Assembly: GCA_026005035.1 (NCBI GenBank)
Contig: BPKH01000003.1
Span: forward strand, 248,001 to 312,000
Direction: 5' to 3'
DNA from: Porticoccaceae bacterium
Lineage (GTDB): Bacteria; Pseudomonadota; Gammaproteobacteria; Pseudomonadales; Porticoccaceae
DNA length: 64,000 bases
Shown in pieces: positions 16,216-23,327 of this stretch. A program made the translations under genes and the position numbers. The notes below the pieces were generated by a model. The model was not told where the DNA came from. It searched no databases and saw nothing but the letters and a program-made list of their open reading frames with translations. Each line of letters opens with the position of its first letter. Position 1 is the first letter of the stretch.

Positions 16216-16674
16216 TCACTGCTCCTTTGGTCCCTCGGACACTCCCTTGTCGGTACGCCCCACGTAGGTGTTGGCGGCGCGGAGGGGATCGCTCCCCACC
16301 GCGAAGACATCGATCACCGTGGCTCCCTCCGGGCCGGCCACCAGGGGGCCGTAGACGGTCCCGGCGCGGACGAAGCGCATGCTGCCCACCCGATGCTCGA
16401 CGCCGGCGACTTTGAGGGAGCCCTCCACCACGATGGAGCAGTAGTCGGCGCCGTGGTAGTGGGCATCCACCACGCAGCCCGGCTCGTAATGCACCACCAG
16501 GATCAGCGTCCCGTCCGGCGGATCGGTGCCGATTCCCTCGCCGTGGTAGCGCAACTGCGCCCCTTTCCGCCAGTCTCCGGGCTCGCGCCAGGTACAGTGC
16601 CAAAAGCCGCGCTCCCCTCTGGGAATGGGAGGGGGCGGCCACGGGGCCCCGCTACCATCACCACCGTCACGCAT
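16216..16674 (-). CDS. Cupin-domain protein
   Basis: A 152-residue single-domain cupin. The metal-binding motif appears as YEPGCVVDAHYHGADYCSIVVEGSL and the second half as GSMRFVRAGTVYGPLVAG. The histidines AHYH fit the first cupin motif, but the glutamate position is not canonical. No reaction can be assigned. It lies 10 bp downstream of the TonB-dependent receptor gene on the same strand and may be co-expressed with it. ATG at 16674 is preceded by GAGGG. Confidence 0.75.
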   Translation of the reverse strand: MRDGGDGSGAPWPPPPIPRGERGFWHCTWREPGDWRKGAQLRYHGEGIGTDPPDGTLILVVHYEPGCVVDAHYHGADYCSIVVEGSLKVAGVEHRVGSMRFVRAGTVYGPLVAGPEGATVIDVFAVGSDPLRAANTYVGRTDKGVSEGPKEQ

Positions 16675-16684
16675 CTCCCAACCC

Positions 16685-19198
16685 TCAGCGACCGCCAAAG
16701 TTGTAGCGCAGCCGCGCGCCGTACATTCGCGGTTGTCCGTAGAGATAGTCGACGATACCGAACGAGCTCCAGCCGCCCCCGGTGGCCACCGGATACTTCT
16801 CGTTGGTGACGTTGGTGGCAAAGAGCGCCAGATCGAAGGCGCTGCCGGCGATTCCCCGCCAGTCGAGATTGAGATCGAGCAGGTCGTAGGAATCGATGTA
16901 GTCCCAGGGGGAGGGGAGGTTGGTGTCGACGAGCTGCTCGTCCACATAGGTGTAGGTGGCCCCCACCACCAGCTCGCCCAGGGATTCGGCGAGGGGCACC
17001 CGCCAGCTCAGGTTGGCGGAGAGCTTGTGGTCGGGGGCGAGGTTGAGGGGATCCCCTTCCACCGCCAGGGGAAACACGGCCAGGAAAGGCGTGCCGGTGA
17101 GGTCGATTCCAGAGGTGTCCAATTTTTTGATCTCGGTGTCGAGGTAGGCGTAACTCAGGGACAAGCGAATATCCCCTGGGAAGAGCAGCACGGACTCCAC
17201 CTCCACCCCGGAGATTTCCGACTCTCCGGCGTTTAGGATGGCGGCGCCGCCCGAAATTCCCGGGTAACGGGTTCGGTCCGCGACGGCGGCGCCAAATACC
17301 TGCTGGTCGGTGTAATCGTTGTAAAAGGCCGCCACATTGAACTGGCCGCTCACCCGATCGCCCGCAAAGGTCCACTTGGCGCCGATCTCGTAGCTGTCCA
17401 CCTCCTCGGGCTTCCAAATCTCGAGGCCGGGATTGGTGAAGTTCATCCCCCCTTGCCGGTAACCGCGCGCGTATTTGAGGTAGCCCAGGAACCCATCCTG
17501 GGGCTTGTATTCGAGATCCACCAACCAAGTGGGCTCGTTGGACTTCTCCTTTAAGGTGACGCCACAGACCGAGCGATCGCCCGTCACCACCCGGTTGGGG
17601 AAACGAAAGACGTCGCGACAGGTGGCGATCAAGGGCCCGGCAGAAAGGGGTGGGACCGCCAGATGCAGGCTCTCGCTGTATCCCTTGATCTTGTCGAAGG
17701 TGTAGCGCGCCCCCAGGGTGAGCGTCCACTGCTCGGTCAGGTCGTAGCTCCCCTGGGCGAAAACGCCGTGGTTTTCGAAGTCGAACTTGGTGTGGGTTTC
17801 AGAAATGCTCCCGGCAAGGGGAATGGTGGTGAAGTCGCAGCGCAGGTCGGCCGGACTGTCGCAATAGGTAAACCTTGCGGTCCGGCCGGAACTGAAACCA
17901 TTGGGCTCGGAAAATTCGAGATAAAACCCGGCCACGTAGCGCAGGCGCTCGCCGAGTGCGTTTCCCTGAAGTTGTAGCTCTTCCGTCCAAGTCTGCTGGG
18001 CCGCGTTGTGTGCCCGGGGCATCCCATCCAGCTCGATGATCCGGAACTCTCGGCCCGGAGTCACCGGAAAGGGAAAGGGGGCGCCAAAGTCGAGGAAACT
18101 CACACTGGCCGGCACGCTGAGATCCCCCCCGTACAAGCTGAAGCGGGAATCTTCCTTGAATTCCCCGTAACTGAAGATGTTTTTTAGGGTGAGTCGATCG
18201 CTGACCTCCCAGGTCGTGTGGTTGATGAACTGCCATTGATCCAGGCGAATGCTCGACCCAGGCGAGTCGATCTCCACCTCCAGCTTGCCGTCCCCGCGGG
18301 CCGCCTGGCGGTCGATCTGTTCACAGGCGGCAAGAGCGATCATCCCGTTTAAGGAGATGCGCCCCGCAACCGGTTGCAGAGCTCGATTACAGGCAACGTA
18401 GCGATTGCCGTAGCCGTGCGTATTGGAGTCGCTGACGTGAAATAGGGTGTAGTTCTCGAGCTCCGGCGTGACTTGCCAGACGGCGCTCACCCGCAAGTAG
18501 TCGTAGTTGCGGTCGTTGAAGTCGGGGCCTTGCGGGGAGCGGTTTTTCATGTAGCCGTCCCGCTTGTGCACGTCGGCGACGAAGCGCATCCGAAAGGACT
18601 CGGAGAAGGGCAGGTTCAGGACGCCAAGATAGCGCTCCAGATCGTAGTTCCCCACACTGCCTTCGAGATAGCCTTCCAACTCCTCGGTTGGCTTGGTGGG
18701 CTGGAGGAGGACGGCACCACCGTCGGTGTTGCGGCCGAACAGCGTCCCCTGTGGCCCCTTGAGAATCTGGACGTTTTCCAAATCGGTGAAGGCGCCGGCG
18801 CCCACCGTGTTGCCGGAGGTGGTCCCCCCCTGGGCACGAACGCCGACCACCTCGGCGAAATAGACCCCGACGGTGGGCGCGGTGGACAGCTCCTGATTGA
18901 ACCCCCGAATGGAGAAAGAGGCCTTCTCGGGCCCGAAGCGCTCGTTGACCGAGAGCGACGGTGTGTAGATGCCGAGATCCGTGGGAATGGAAATGTTGCG
19001 CCGGTGGAGATCCTCTTGGGTGTAGAGGGTCATGGAGATGGGCACATCCTGGGCCGACTCTTCAACCCGCCGAGCGGTGACGACGATCTCTTCGATGCGG
19101 GTAAGCCGCGACTGGCCAAAGGCGTCGAGGGCGAGCGTCCCGGCGGCGAGGGCGACGGCGACCGAAAGGCGACGGCTGCGGAAATTTTTGGCGGACAT
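16685..19198 (-). CDS. TonB-dependent outer-membrane receptor
   Basis: An 837-residue receptor. The N-terminus has a signal peptide (about 1-30) followed by a TonB box EEIVVTARR. The plug domain contains DVPISMTLYTQEDL, FSIRGFNQEL, LENVQILKGPQGTLFGRN and GGAVLLQPTKPTEE. The rest is a beta-barrel ending in YGARLRYNFGGR, with the terminal aromatic pattern of outer-membrane proteins. Receptors of this subtype occur next to catabolic genes in hydrocarbon- and steroid-degrading proteobacteria; the ligand here is unknown. ATG at 19198 has GGGAGA eight bases upstream. A palindrome at 19263-19280 lies in its upstream region. Confidence 0.93.
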   Translation of the reverse strand: MSAKNFRSRRLSVAVALAAGTLALDAFGQSRLTRIEEIVVTARRVEESAQDVPISMTLYTQEDLHRRNISIPTDLGIYTPSLSVNERFGPEKASFSIRGFNQELSTAPTVGVYFAEVVGVRAQGGTTSGNTVGAGAFTDLENVQILKGPQGTLFGRNTDGGAVLLQPTKPTEELEGYLEGSVGNYDLERYLGVLNLPFSESFRMRFVADVHKRDGYMKNRSPQGPDFNDRNYDYLRVSAVWQVTPELENYTLFHVSDSNTHGYGNRYVACNRALQPVAGRISLNGMIALAACEQIDRQAARGDGKLEVEIDSPGSSIRLDQWQFINHTTWEVSDRLTLKNIFSYGEFKEDSRFSLYGGDLSVPASVSFLDFGAPFPFPVTPGREFRIIELDGMPRAHNAAQQTWTEELQLQGNALGERLRYVAGFYLEFSEPNGFSSGRTARFTYCDSPADLRCDFTTIPLAGSISETHTKFDFENHGVFAQGSYDLTEQWTLTLGARYTFDKIKGYSESLHLAVPPLSAGPLIATCRDVFRFPNRVVTGDRSVCGVTLKEKSNEPTWLVDLEYKPQDGFLGYLKYARGYRQGGMNFTNPGLEIWKPEEVDSYEIGAKWTFAGDRVSGQFNVAAFYNDYTDQQVFGAAVADRTRYPGISGGAAILNAGESEISGVEVESVLLFPGDIRLSLSYAYLDTEIKKLDTSGIDLTGTPFLAVFPLAVEGDPLNLAPDHKLSANLSWRVPLAESLGELVVGATYTYVDEQLVDTNLPSPWDYIDSYDLLDLNLDWRGIAGSAFDLALFATNVTNEKYPVATGGGWSSFGIVDYLYGQPRMYGARLRYNFGGR

Positions 19199-19262
19199 GA
19201 TTCGATCTCCCTTGTTTTGCTTTTGGAGGAGCCCCCCAGGGTCCTGCGCCAGTGAATGTAGT

Positions 19263-19280
19263 ACCAAACGTACGCTTGGT
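19263..19280. promoter_or_regulatory. Palindromic operator candidate upstream of the TonB-dependent receptor
   Basis: The 18-mer ACCAAACGTACGCTTGGT is symmetric except for one mismatched pair (ACCAA-A-CGTACG-C-TTGGT). It lies 65-82 bp upstream of the receptor start codon, where a repressor operator would be expected. The size and symmetry suit a TetR-family dimer, but no TetR gene is in the neighbourhood. Confidence 0.4.
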
Positions 19281-19384
19281 CAAACGGGTCTGGTCGCCCG
19301 TGTTTTCGTGCCGATGCCGGTCTCGGTTCGCACAGGAATCCCCACGCCGGCCGCCTGGCCGGCTCCGCTATTTTCTGTTTTTCG

Positions 19385-19400
19385 CATAATGTATATTATG
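19385..19400. promoter_or_regulatory. AT-rich palindrome in promoter region upstream of the NUDIX gene
   Basis: CATAATgtatATTATG is an inverted repeat with 6-bp arms. It is the most AT-rich stretch in the 290-bp space between the divergent receptor and NUDIX genes. It contains a -10-like TATATT (19392-19397) pointing toward the NUDIX gene about 90 bp downstream. It could be a -10 element with an overlapping operator. The rest of the intergenic region shows only the 19263 palindrome. Confidence 0.35.
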
Positions 19401-19488
19401 TTAAATCGACGCAAAAGCCCTTTCGCGAATCCGACCCGCGAGGGAAAATCAGGCTAGCTTCCAATGGCAGGTCTCGTTGTCATCCGCC

Positions 19489-19992
19489 ATGGAATCGACC
19501 CACGCTTGCGATGCCGAGACCGCACGCTCAGACCCCGTGCAGCGGGTGCGAGCGGCGGCGATCTGCGTCCAGGGGGCTCGCCTGCTGGCCCTGGCCTATC
19601 GCGACCCGGTGACGGGCGACTTTTTTTGGGGCTTGCCGGGTGGAGCCGTGGAGCCGGGAGAGACGCCCCTCGCCGCGGCCATTCGCGAGACCCGGGAGGA
19701 AACCGGGCTTGCGACCGAACTCCTGTGGGATCCGAAGGACAGCCTGACCTACGCGTTCACCTGGGCGGGAGCGGTGTGGCGCTGCCGCACCCACTGGTTT
19801 TTCCTCACCCCAGCGGCGGACTCGCGCCCCCGCCGGGGGGGAGACGCCTCCTTCCACGAGGCCTGGTGCTGGCTGCCTCCTTCGGGCTGGTGCCTGCTCT
19901 ACCCCTTCCACCCCGAATTGTCGGCGGCGCTCGATCGCCTGCTCGGCGAAGCGCGGCAGCGGGGTCTCTTCCGACCGGAAGAGCGCCGCTAA
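19489..19992 (+). CDS. NUDIX hydrolase
   Basis: A 167-residue NUDIX-fold pyrophosphohydrolase. The Nudix box is GGAVEPGETPLAAAIRETRE followed by ETGL, matching Gx5Ex7REUxEExGU except that Thr replaces the usual hydrophobic residue after RE. Substrate is unknown; a nucleoside-diphosphate derivative is likely. ATG at 19489 is preferred over an in-frame TTG four codons earlier. It is divergent from the TonB-dependent receptor. Confidence 0.88.
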   Translation: MESTHACDAETARSDPVQRVRAAAICVQGARLLALAYRDPVTGDFFWGLPGGAVEPGETPLAAAIRETREETGLATELLWDPKDSLTYAFTWAGAVWRCRTHWFFLTPAADSRPRRGGDASFHEAWCWLPPSGWCLLYPFHPELSAALDRLLGEARQRGLFRPEERR

Positions 19993-20013
19993 GCGCACCC
20001 GGGGCGGTGCGCT

Positions 20014-21075
20014 CTAAAGCGGCGCCACCACCCGCGCCCCGCCGTCCCGGGCGGAGCGCCGCACCGCGTCCAGCACCTCCATGCAGGCCACGCCGTCGGC
20101 GAAGGTGGCTAGCGCCACCGGCAGGGGGTTGCGCCCCTCGATGAGCCTGCGCCAGCCCTCGCAGAGGTGGATGGCCGGAGGTAGCTCCGCCGCGAGGAGC
20201 GCCTCTTCTACCCCCGCCGCCGCTGGAAGTGCCGGCGGAGCCAGTTCCGGCGGCGGCGCCAGCACCCGCCGGCCCCCTTCATCGGCGATCCAGGCTTGCC
20301 CCTCCTCCACCGCCAGGGTGCCCCGGCTGCCCACCACGCGGATCAACGAGGTCCAGGGCCCCCGCGCGGCCGCGGTCTGTTGCAGGACACCGCTCGCCCC
20401 GCAGCGCAAGGTGAAGTGGATGTCGAAGGAATCCTCGGCGCAGCCTTCACCCAGCGCCACTCGCGGCAGGAGAGCGGCCACCGTGTGGAATTCGCCGAGC
20501 CAGTGGCGAATTTGATCGACGGCGTGGGAGCCGGCGGCGCCCAACCAGCCGCCCCCCGCCCCCGGATCGGTCCACCAAGTAGGCCAGCGGATGCCACGGT
20601 GGAGCAGGTCCACCTGTTGCACCAGGGTTACCAATTTGGGCGCGCCGATCTCTCCCCGCGCCAAGGCCAGAGCCGCCGCCGCCCGCGGCGGTGAAAGCCG
20701 CATCTGGTGGCCGACGAGGTGCACGACGCCTGCGCGCTCTGCGGCGTCCAGCAGAAAACGCGCCTCTTCGGCGTCGCGGGCGAACGGTTTCTCGCACAAC
20801 ACATGACAGCCCCGGTCCAGGGCGATCCGCACCAGATCACCGTGGCTGTGGGGTGGGGTGGCGACGGTGGCAGCGCGGGCCCCCGTGCGCGCTATGGCTT
20901 CGTCCAGATCGGTGAAGGCGGCCGGAATGCCCAATCGCTCGGCGCGGCGGCGGGTCCGTTCCGCATCGCGGCCCACCAGTCCGACCACGCCGAAGCCCGC
21001 CTGGCGTAGGGCCGGCACGTGGACCCGCCCGCCGTGGCCGGTCCCCGCCACCACCACGGGGATCGCCGCGCTCAC
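20014..21075 (-). CDS. Gfo/Idh/MocA family oxidoreductase
   Basis: A 353-residue NAD(P)-dependent dehydrogenase. The N-terminal Rossmann domain reads VVVAGTGHGGRVHVPAL, and the EKPFARD motif (CHVLCEKPFARDAEEA) supplies the conserved lysine of the family. The C-terminal substrate-binding half includes GAAGSHAVDQIRHWLGEF, with the histidine-aspartate pair. Substrates of this family are usually sugars or cyclitols; none can be named here. GTG at 21075 overlaps the stop of the upstream SnoaL-like gene (GTGA), so the two are translationally coupled. Confidence 0.9.
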   Translation of the reverse strand: MSAAIPVVVAGTGHGGRVHVPALRQAGFGVVGLVGRDAERTRRRAERLGIPAAFTDLDEAIARTGARAATVATPPHSHGDLVRIALDRGCHVLCEKPFARDAEEARFLLDAAERAGVVHLVGHQMRLSPPRAAAALALARGEIGAPKLVTLVQQVDLLHRGIRWPTWWTDPGAGGGWLGAAGSHAVDQIRHWLGEFHTVAALLPRVALGEGCAEDSFDIHFTLRCGASGVLQQTAAARGPWTSLIRVVGSRGTLAVEEGQAWIADEGGRRVLAPPPELAPPALPAAAGVEEALLAAELPPAIHLCEGWRRLIEGRNPLPVALATFADGVACMEVLDAVRRSARDGGARVVAPL

Positions 21076-21482
21076 CGCGCCCCCCCTCCCCCTTCGAGCC
21101 GCGCGGCGAGCCGCGGTCCGATCTGGGTTCGCACCGGGCCCGGATCCATGTACTCCTTGACCCGGGCGATCTTCCCCTCGCACAGCTCGAGAACGAACAC
21201 GTGCACGTTGGCGAAGGGCTCGCCGTCGGTGAAGCGGCCATGGGAGCGAACTTCCGCCGCGATGCGGTCGCCCTCGGCGGTGACGCTGTCCACCTCGTAG
21301 GTCAGGGTGCCACCGAAAATCTCGCCAAGCAGTCGCACCCCCAGGACGAAGCGAGACCCTTCCATTTCCCCCGAGGTGAGAATCCAGGCGCTGAACTCCT
21401 CTGCCATCAGGTGCGCGGGAAGCTCGCCCCGGCCCAAAGCTGCAAAAAATTCCGCTACCAGGCGGCGCGCTTCCTCTCCCAT
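21072..21482 (-). CDS. SnoaL-like/nuclear transport factor 2 fold protein
   Basis: A 136-residue protein of the NTF2/SnoaL/ketosteroid-isomerase-like fold: an N-terminal helix (RRLVAEFFAALGRG), LMAEEFSAWILTSGEM, then strands with ITAEGDRIAAEVRSHGRF and NVHVFVLELCEGKIARVKEYMDP. This arrangement is common in bacterial isomerase- or cyclase-like proteins, but the substrate is unknown. ATG at 21482 has GGAGGG six bases upstream. It is the first gene of a two-gene operon with the Gfo/Idh oxidoreductase, downstream of a palindrome at 21515-21534. Confidence 0.8.
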   Translation of the reverse strand: MGEEARRLVAEFFAALGRGELPAHLMAEEFSAWILTSGEMEGSRFVLGVRLLGEIFGGTLTYEVDSVTAEGDRIAAEVRSHGRFTDGEPFANVHVFVLELCEGKIARVKEYMDPGPVRTQIGPRLAARLEGGGGAR

Positions 21483-21514
21483 GGTTTGCCCTCCCCCACC
21501 GCGCACTCGCCGCA

Positions 21515-21534
21515 AAGATAGCAGACACTATCTT
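21515..21534. promoter_or_regulatory. Inverted repeat AAGATAG-n6-CTATCTT, operator candidate
   Basis: A perfect 7-bp inverted repeat with a 6-bp spacer lies 33 bp upstream of the SnoaL-like gene and about 100 bp upstream of the divergent methyltransferase gene. The size and spacing resemble TetR/QacR-type operators. No regulator gene is adjacent, and no poly-T tract follows, so it is unlikely to be a terminator. Confidence 0.45.
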
Positions 21535-21633
21535 CACCCGTCTAGGGCAAACCCGTTGTGTTCCGGCCGGGAATCCGATACCTTGCGCAGCCTCCGGCCA
21601 CCGCGCCGGCACCAGACCGCTGGGGAGGAAGCA

Positions 21634-22266
21634 ATGGAGCTCGGGCGCAGGCGAAACGCCACCACCCCCACCGCGATCGCCCGAGCGCTCGCCCTTCCGC
21701 AGGAGCCGTTCCTGTTCTTGCGCAAATGGCTTCGCGACCCCCTGAGCATCGCTGCAGTCGCCCCCAGCAGCCCCGCGTTGGCGGCTGCCATGGCGCGCGC
21801 CGTGCCCCCGGGACCAGGCACCGTGGTGGAACTGGGCGGGGGAACGGGAGCCATCACCCGCGCCCTGCTGGAGCGGGGCGAGGCGCCCGTGGTGGTGGAG
21901 CGGGACGCCGATTTTTGTGCCCTGCTCACTCGGCGATTTCCCACCTGCAGGGTGCTCAAGGGGGACGCCCTCGCTCTGGGCGCCCTGTTGGCGGGGGCGG
22001 GCGTCGAACCGCCCGTGAAAGCGGTGATCTCCGGCCTTCCCCTGCTGTCGATGCCGGCCGCGTTCCAATTGCGGCTCCTCGCCCAGGCGTTTGCCGTGCT
22101 CGAACCCGGAGCGCCCTTCGTACAATTCAGCTACGGACTGGCGTCTCCCCTGAAGGAGCGGGTTCGCCGCCGGTTGGGCCTCGAGGCGGCGAGCATCGCC
22201 CACATCTGGCGCAACCTACCGCCGGCCAGGGTCTGGGCGTTCCGGCGCCGCGACGAGGTTCGCTGA
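21634..22266 (+). CDS. SAM-dependent methyltransferase, PmtA/KsgA-like
   Basis: A 210-residue class I methyltransferase. Motif I is VVELGGGTGAITRALLERG, and motif II is VVVERDADFCALL with the acidic residue that binds the SAM ribose. The segment AVISGLPLLSMP resembles the NLPY-like motif of the phospholipid N-methyltransferase (PmtA) and rRNA adenine methyltransferase families. N-methylation of phosphatidylethanolamine is a reasonable but unproven guess. The SD GGGGAGGAA lies just before ATG 21634. corA follows after 25 bp. Confidence 0.78.
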   Translation: MELGRRRNATTPTAIARALALPQEPFLFLRKWLRDPLSIAAVAPSSPALAAAMARAVPPGPGTVVELGGGTGAITRALLERGEAPVVVERDADFCALLTRRFPTCRVLKGDALALGALLAGAGVEPPVKAVISGLPLLSMPAAFQLRLLAQAFAVLEPGAPFVQFSYGLASPLKERVRRRLGLEAASIAHIWRNLPPARVWAFRRRDEVR

Positions 22267-22291
22267 AAGGGCCAGCCGGGGGAAAGCGGCC

Positions 22292-23245
22292 ATGATTCGG
22301 TTGTTCAGCATCGAAAACGGGCTCATTCGCGAGATCCCCTGCACCCGGGACGAGCTGCCCGAGCAGCTCCTCAAGGCACAGTGGATCGACGCCCACGAAC
22401 CAGATGAATCCGAGCGCGCGCTGCTCGAGAGTCTGTTGCGAACCGATCTGCCAGAATCGGACGAGGTGGAGGAGATCGAGTCCTCGGCGCGCTATTTCGT
22501 GGACCAGGTGGGGCTCCACGTCCACTCGCTCTTTCTCGGCTTTTCCGACGGCCGCCACCAGACGGTCTCGGTGGCCTGCATACTCCAGAGCGAACGGCTC
22601 ATCACCATCCGGGAGGGGGACCTGGCCGATTTCCGCCTGCTGCGCCTGCGCGCCCGTCGCGGCCAGGTGGAGGCGAGCTCGCCCCAGGATCTGTTGGTCA
22701 CCCTACTGGAACAGAAGGTCGAAAACCACGCCGACACCCTGGAGGATCTGCACCGGCAGCTGGAGAAAGTCAGTTACCTCGTCCTCGAGGACGAAGAGGC
22801 GGAGCTGGAAGACGCCATCGGCAAACTGGCGCGCCTCGAGGACGCCACCGGCAAGATCCGCCTGTGCCTGATGGACACCCAGCGCACCATCTCCTTCCTG
22901 TTGCGGCACTTGCGCTGCGAACCCGACGAGGCGGAGACGCTGCGGGAAATCATGCGCGACGTGGAGACGCTCATGTCCCACACCGCCTTCCTGTTCGACA
23001 AGATCAACTTCCTGATGGACTCCACCCAAGGATTCATCAACATCGAACAGAACCAGATCATCAAGATCTTCTCCATCGCGGCCGTGGTCTTTCTGCCGCC
23101 CACCCTGGTGGCGAGCATCTACGGCATGAACTTCGAGTACATGCCGGAGCTCCGCTGGCTCTTCGGCTACCCCTGGGCCTTGGGCTTGATGGTGCTCACC
23201 GGCATCGCCCCCTACTGGTATTTCAAGCGCAAGGGCTGGTTGTGA
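22292..23245 (+). CDS. corA: CorA-family magnesium/divalent cation channel
   Basis: A 317-residue CorA protein, forming a pentameric Mg2+ channel in the inner membrane. A long helical cytoplasmic domain (NKIENHADTLEDLH-type helices at about 140-250) leads to two C-terminal membrane segments. The selectivity motif GMN is present in VASIYGMNFEYMPEL, and the basic end YWYFKRKGWL is typical. Length and topology are canonical. ATG at 22292 follows GGGGGAAAG. Confidence 0.93.
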   Translation: MIRLFSIENGLIREIPCTRDELPEQLLKAQWIDAHEPDESERALLESLLRTDLPESDEVEEIESSARYFVDQVGLHVHSLFLGFSDGRHQTVSVACILQSERLITIREGDLADFRLLRLRARRGQVEASSPQDLLVTLLEQKVENHADTLEDLHRQLEKVSYLVLEDEEAELEDAIGKLARLEDATGKIRLCLMDTQRTISFLLRHLRCEPDEAETLREIMRDVETLMSHTAFLFDKINFLMDSTQGFINIEQNQIIKIFSIAAVVFLPPTLVASIYGMNFEYMPELRWLFGYPWALGLMVLTGIAPYWYFKRKGWL

Positions 23246-23327
23246 GGGGCGCTGCCGAATTTTGGCCAGAGTTCGCTGTCCAACGAGAGGCCGAGACACT
23301 TTCCGGTCGCTTCCGGTGTCTTTCGCC

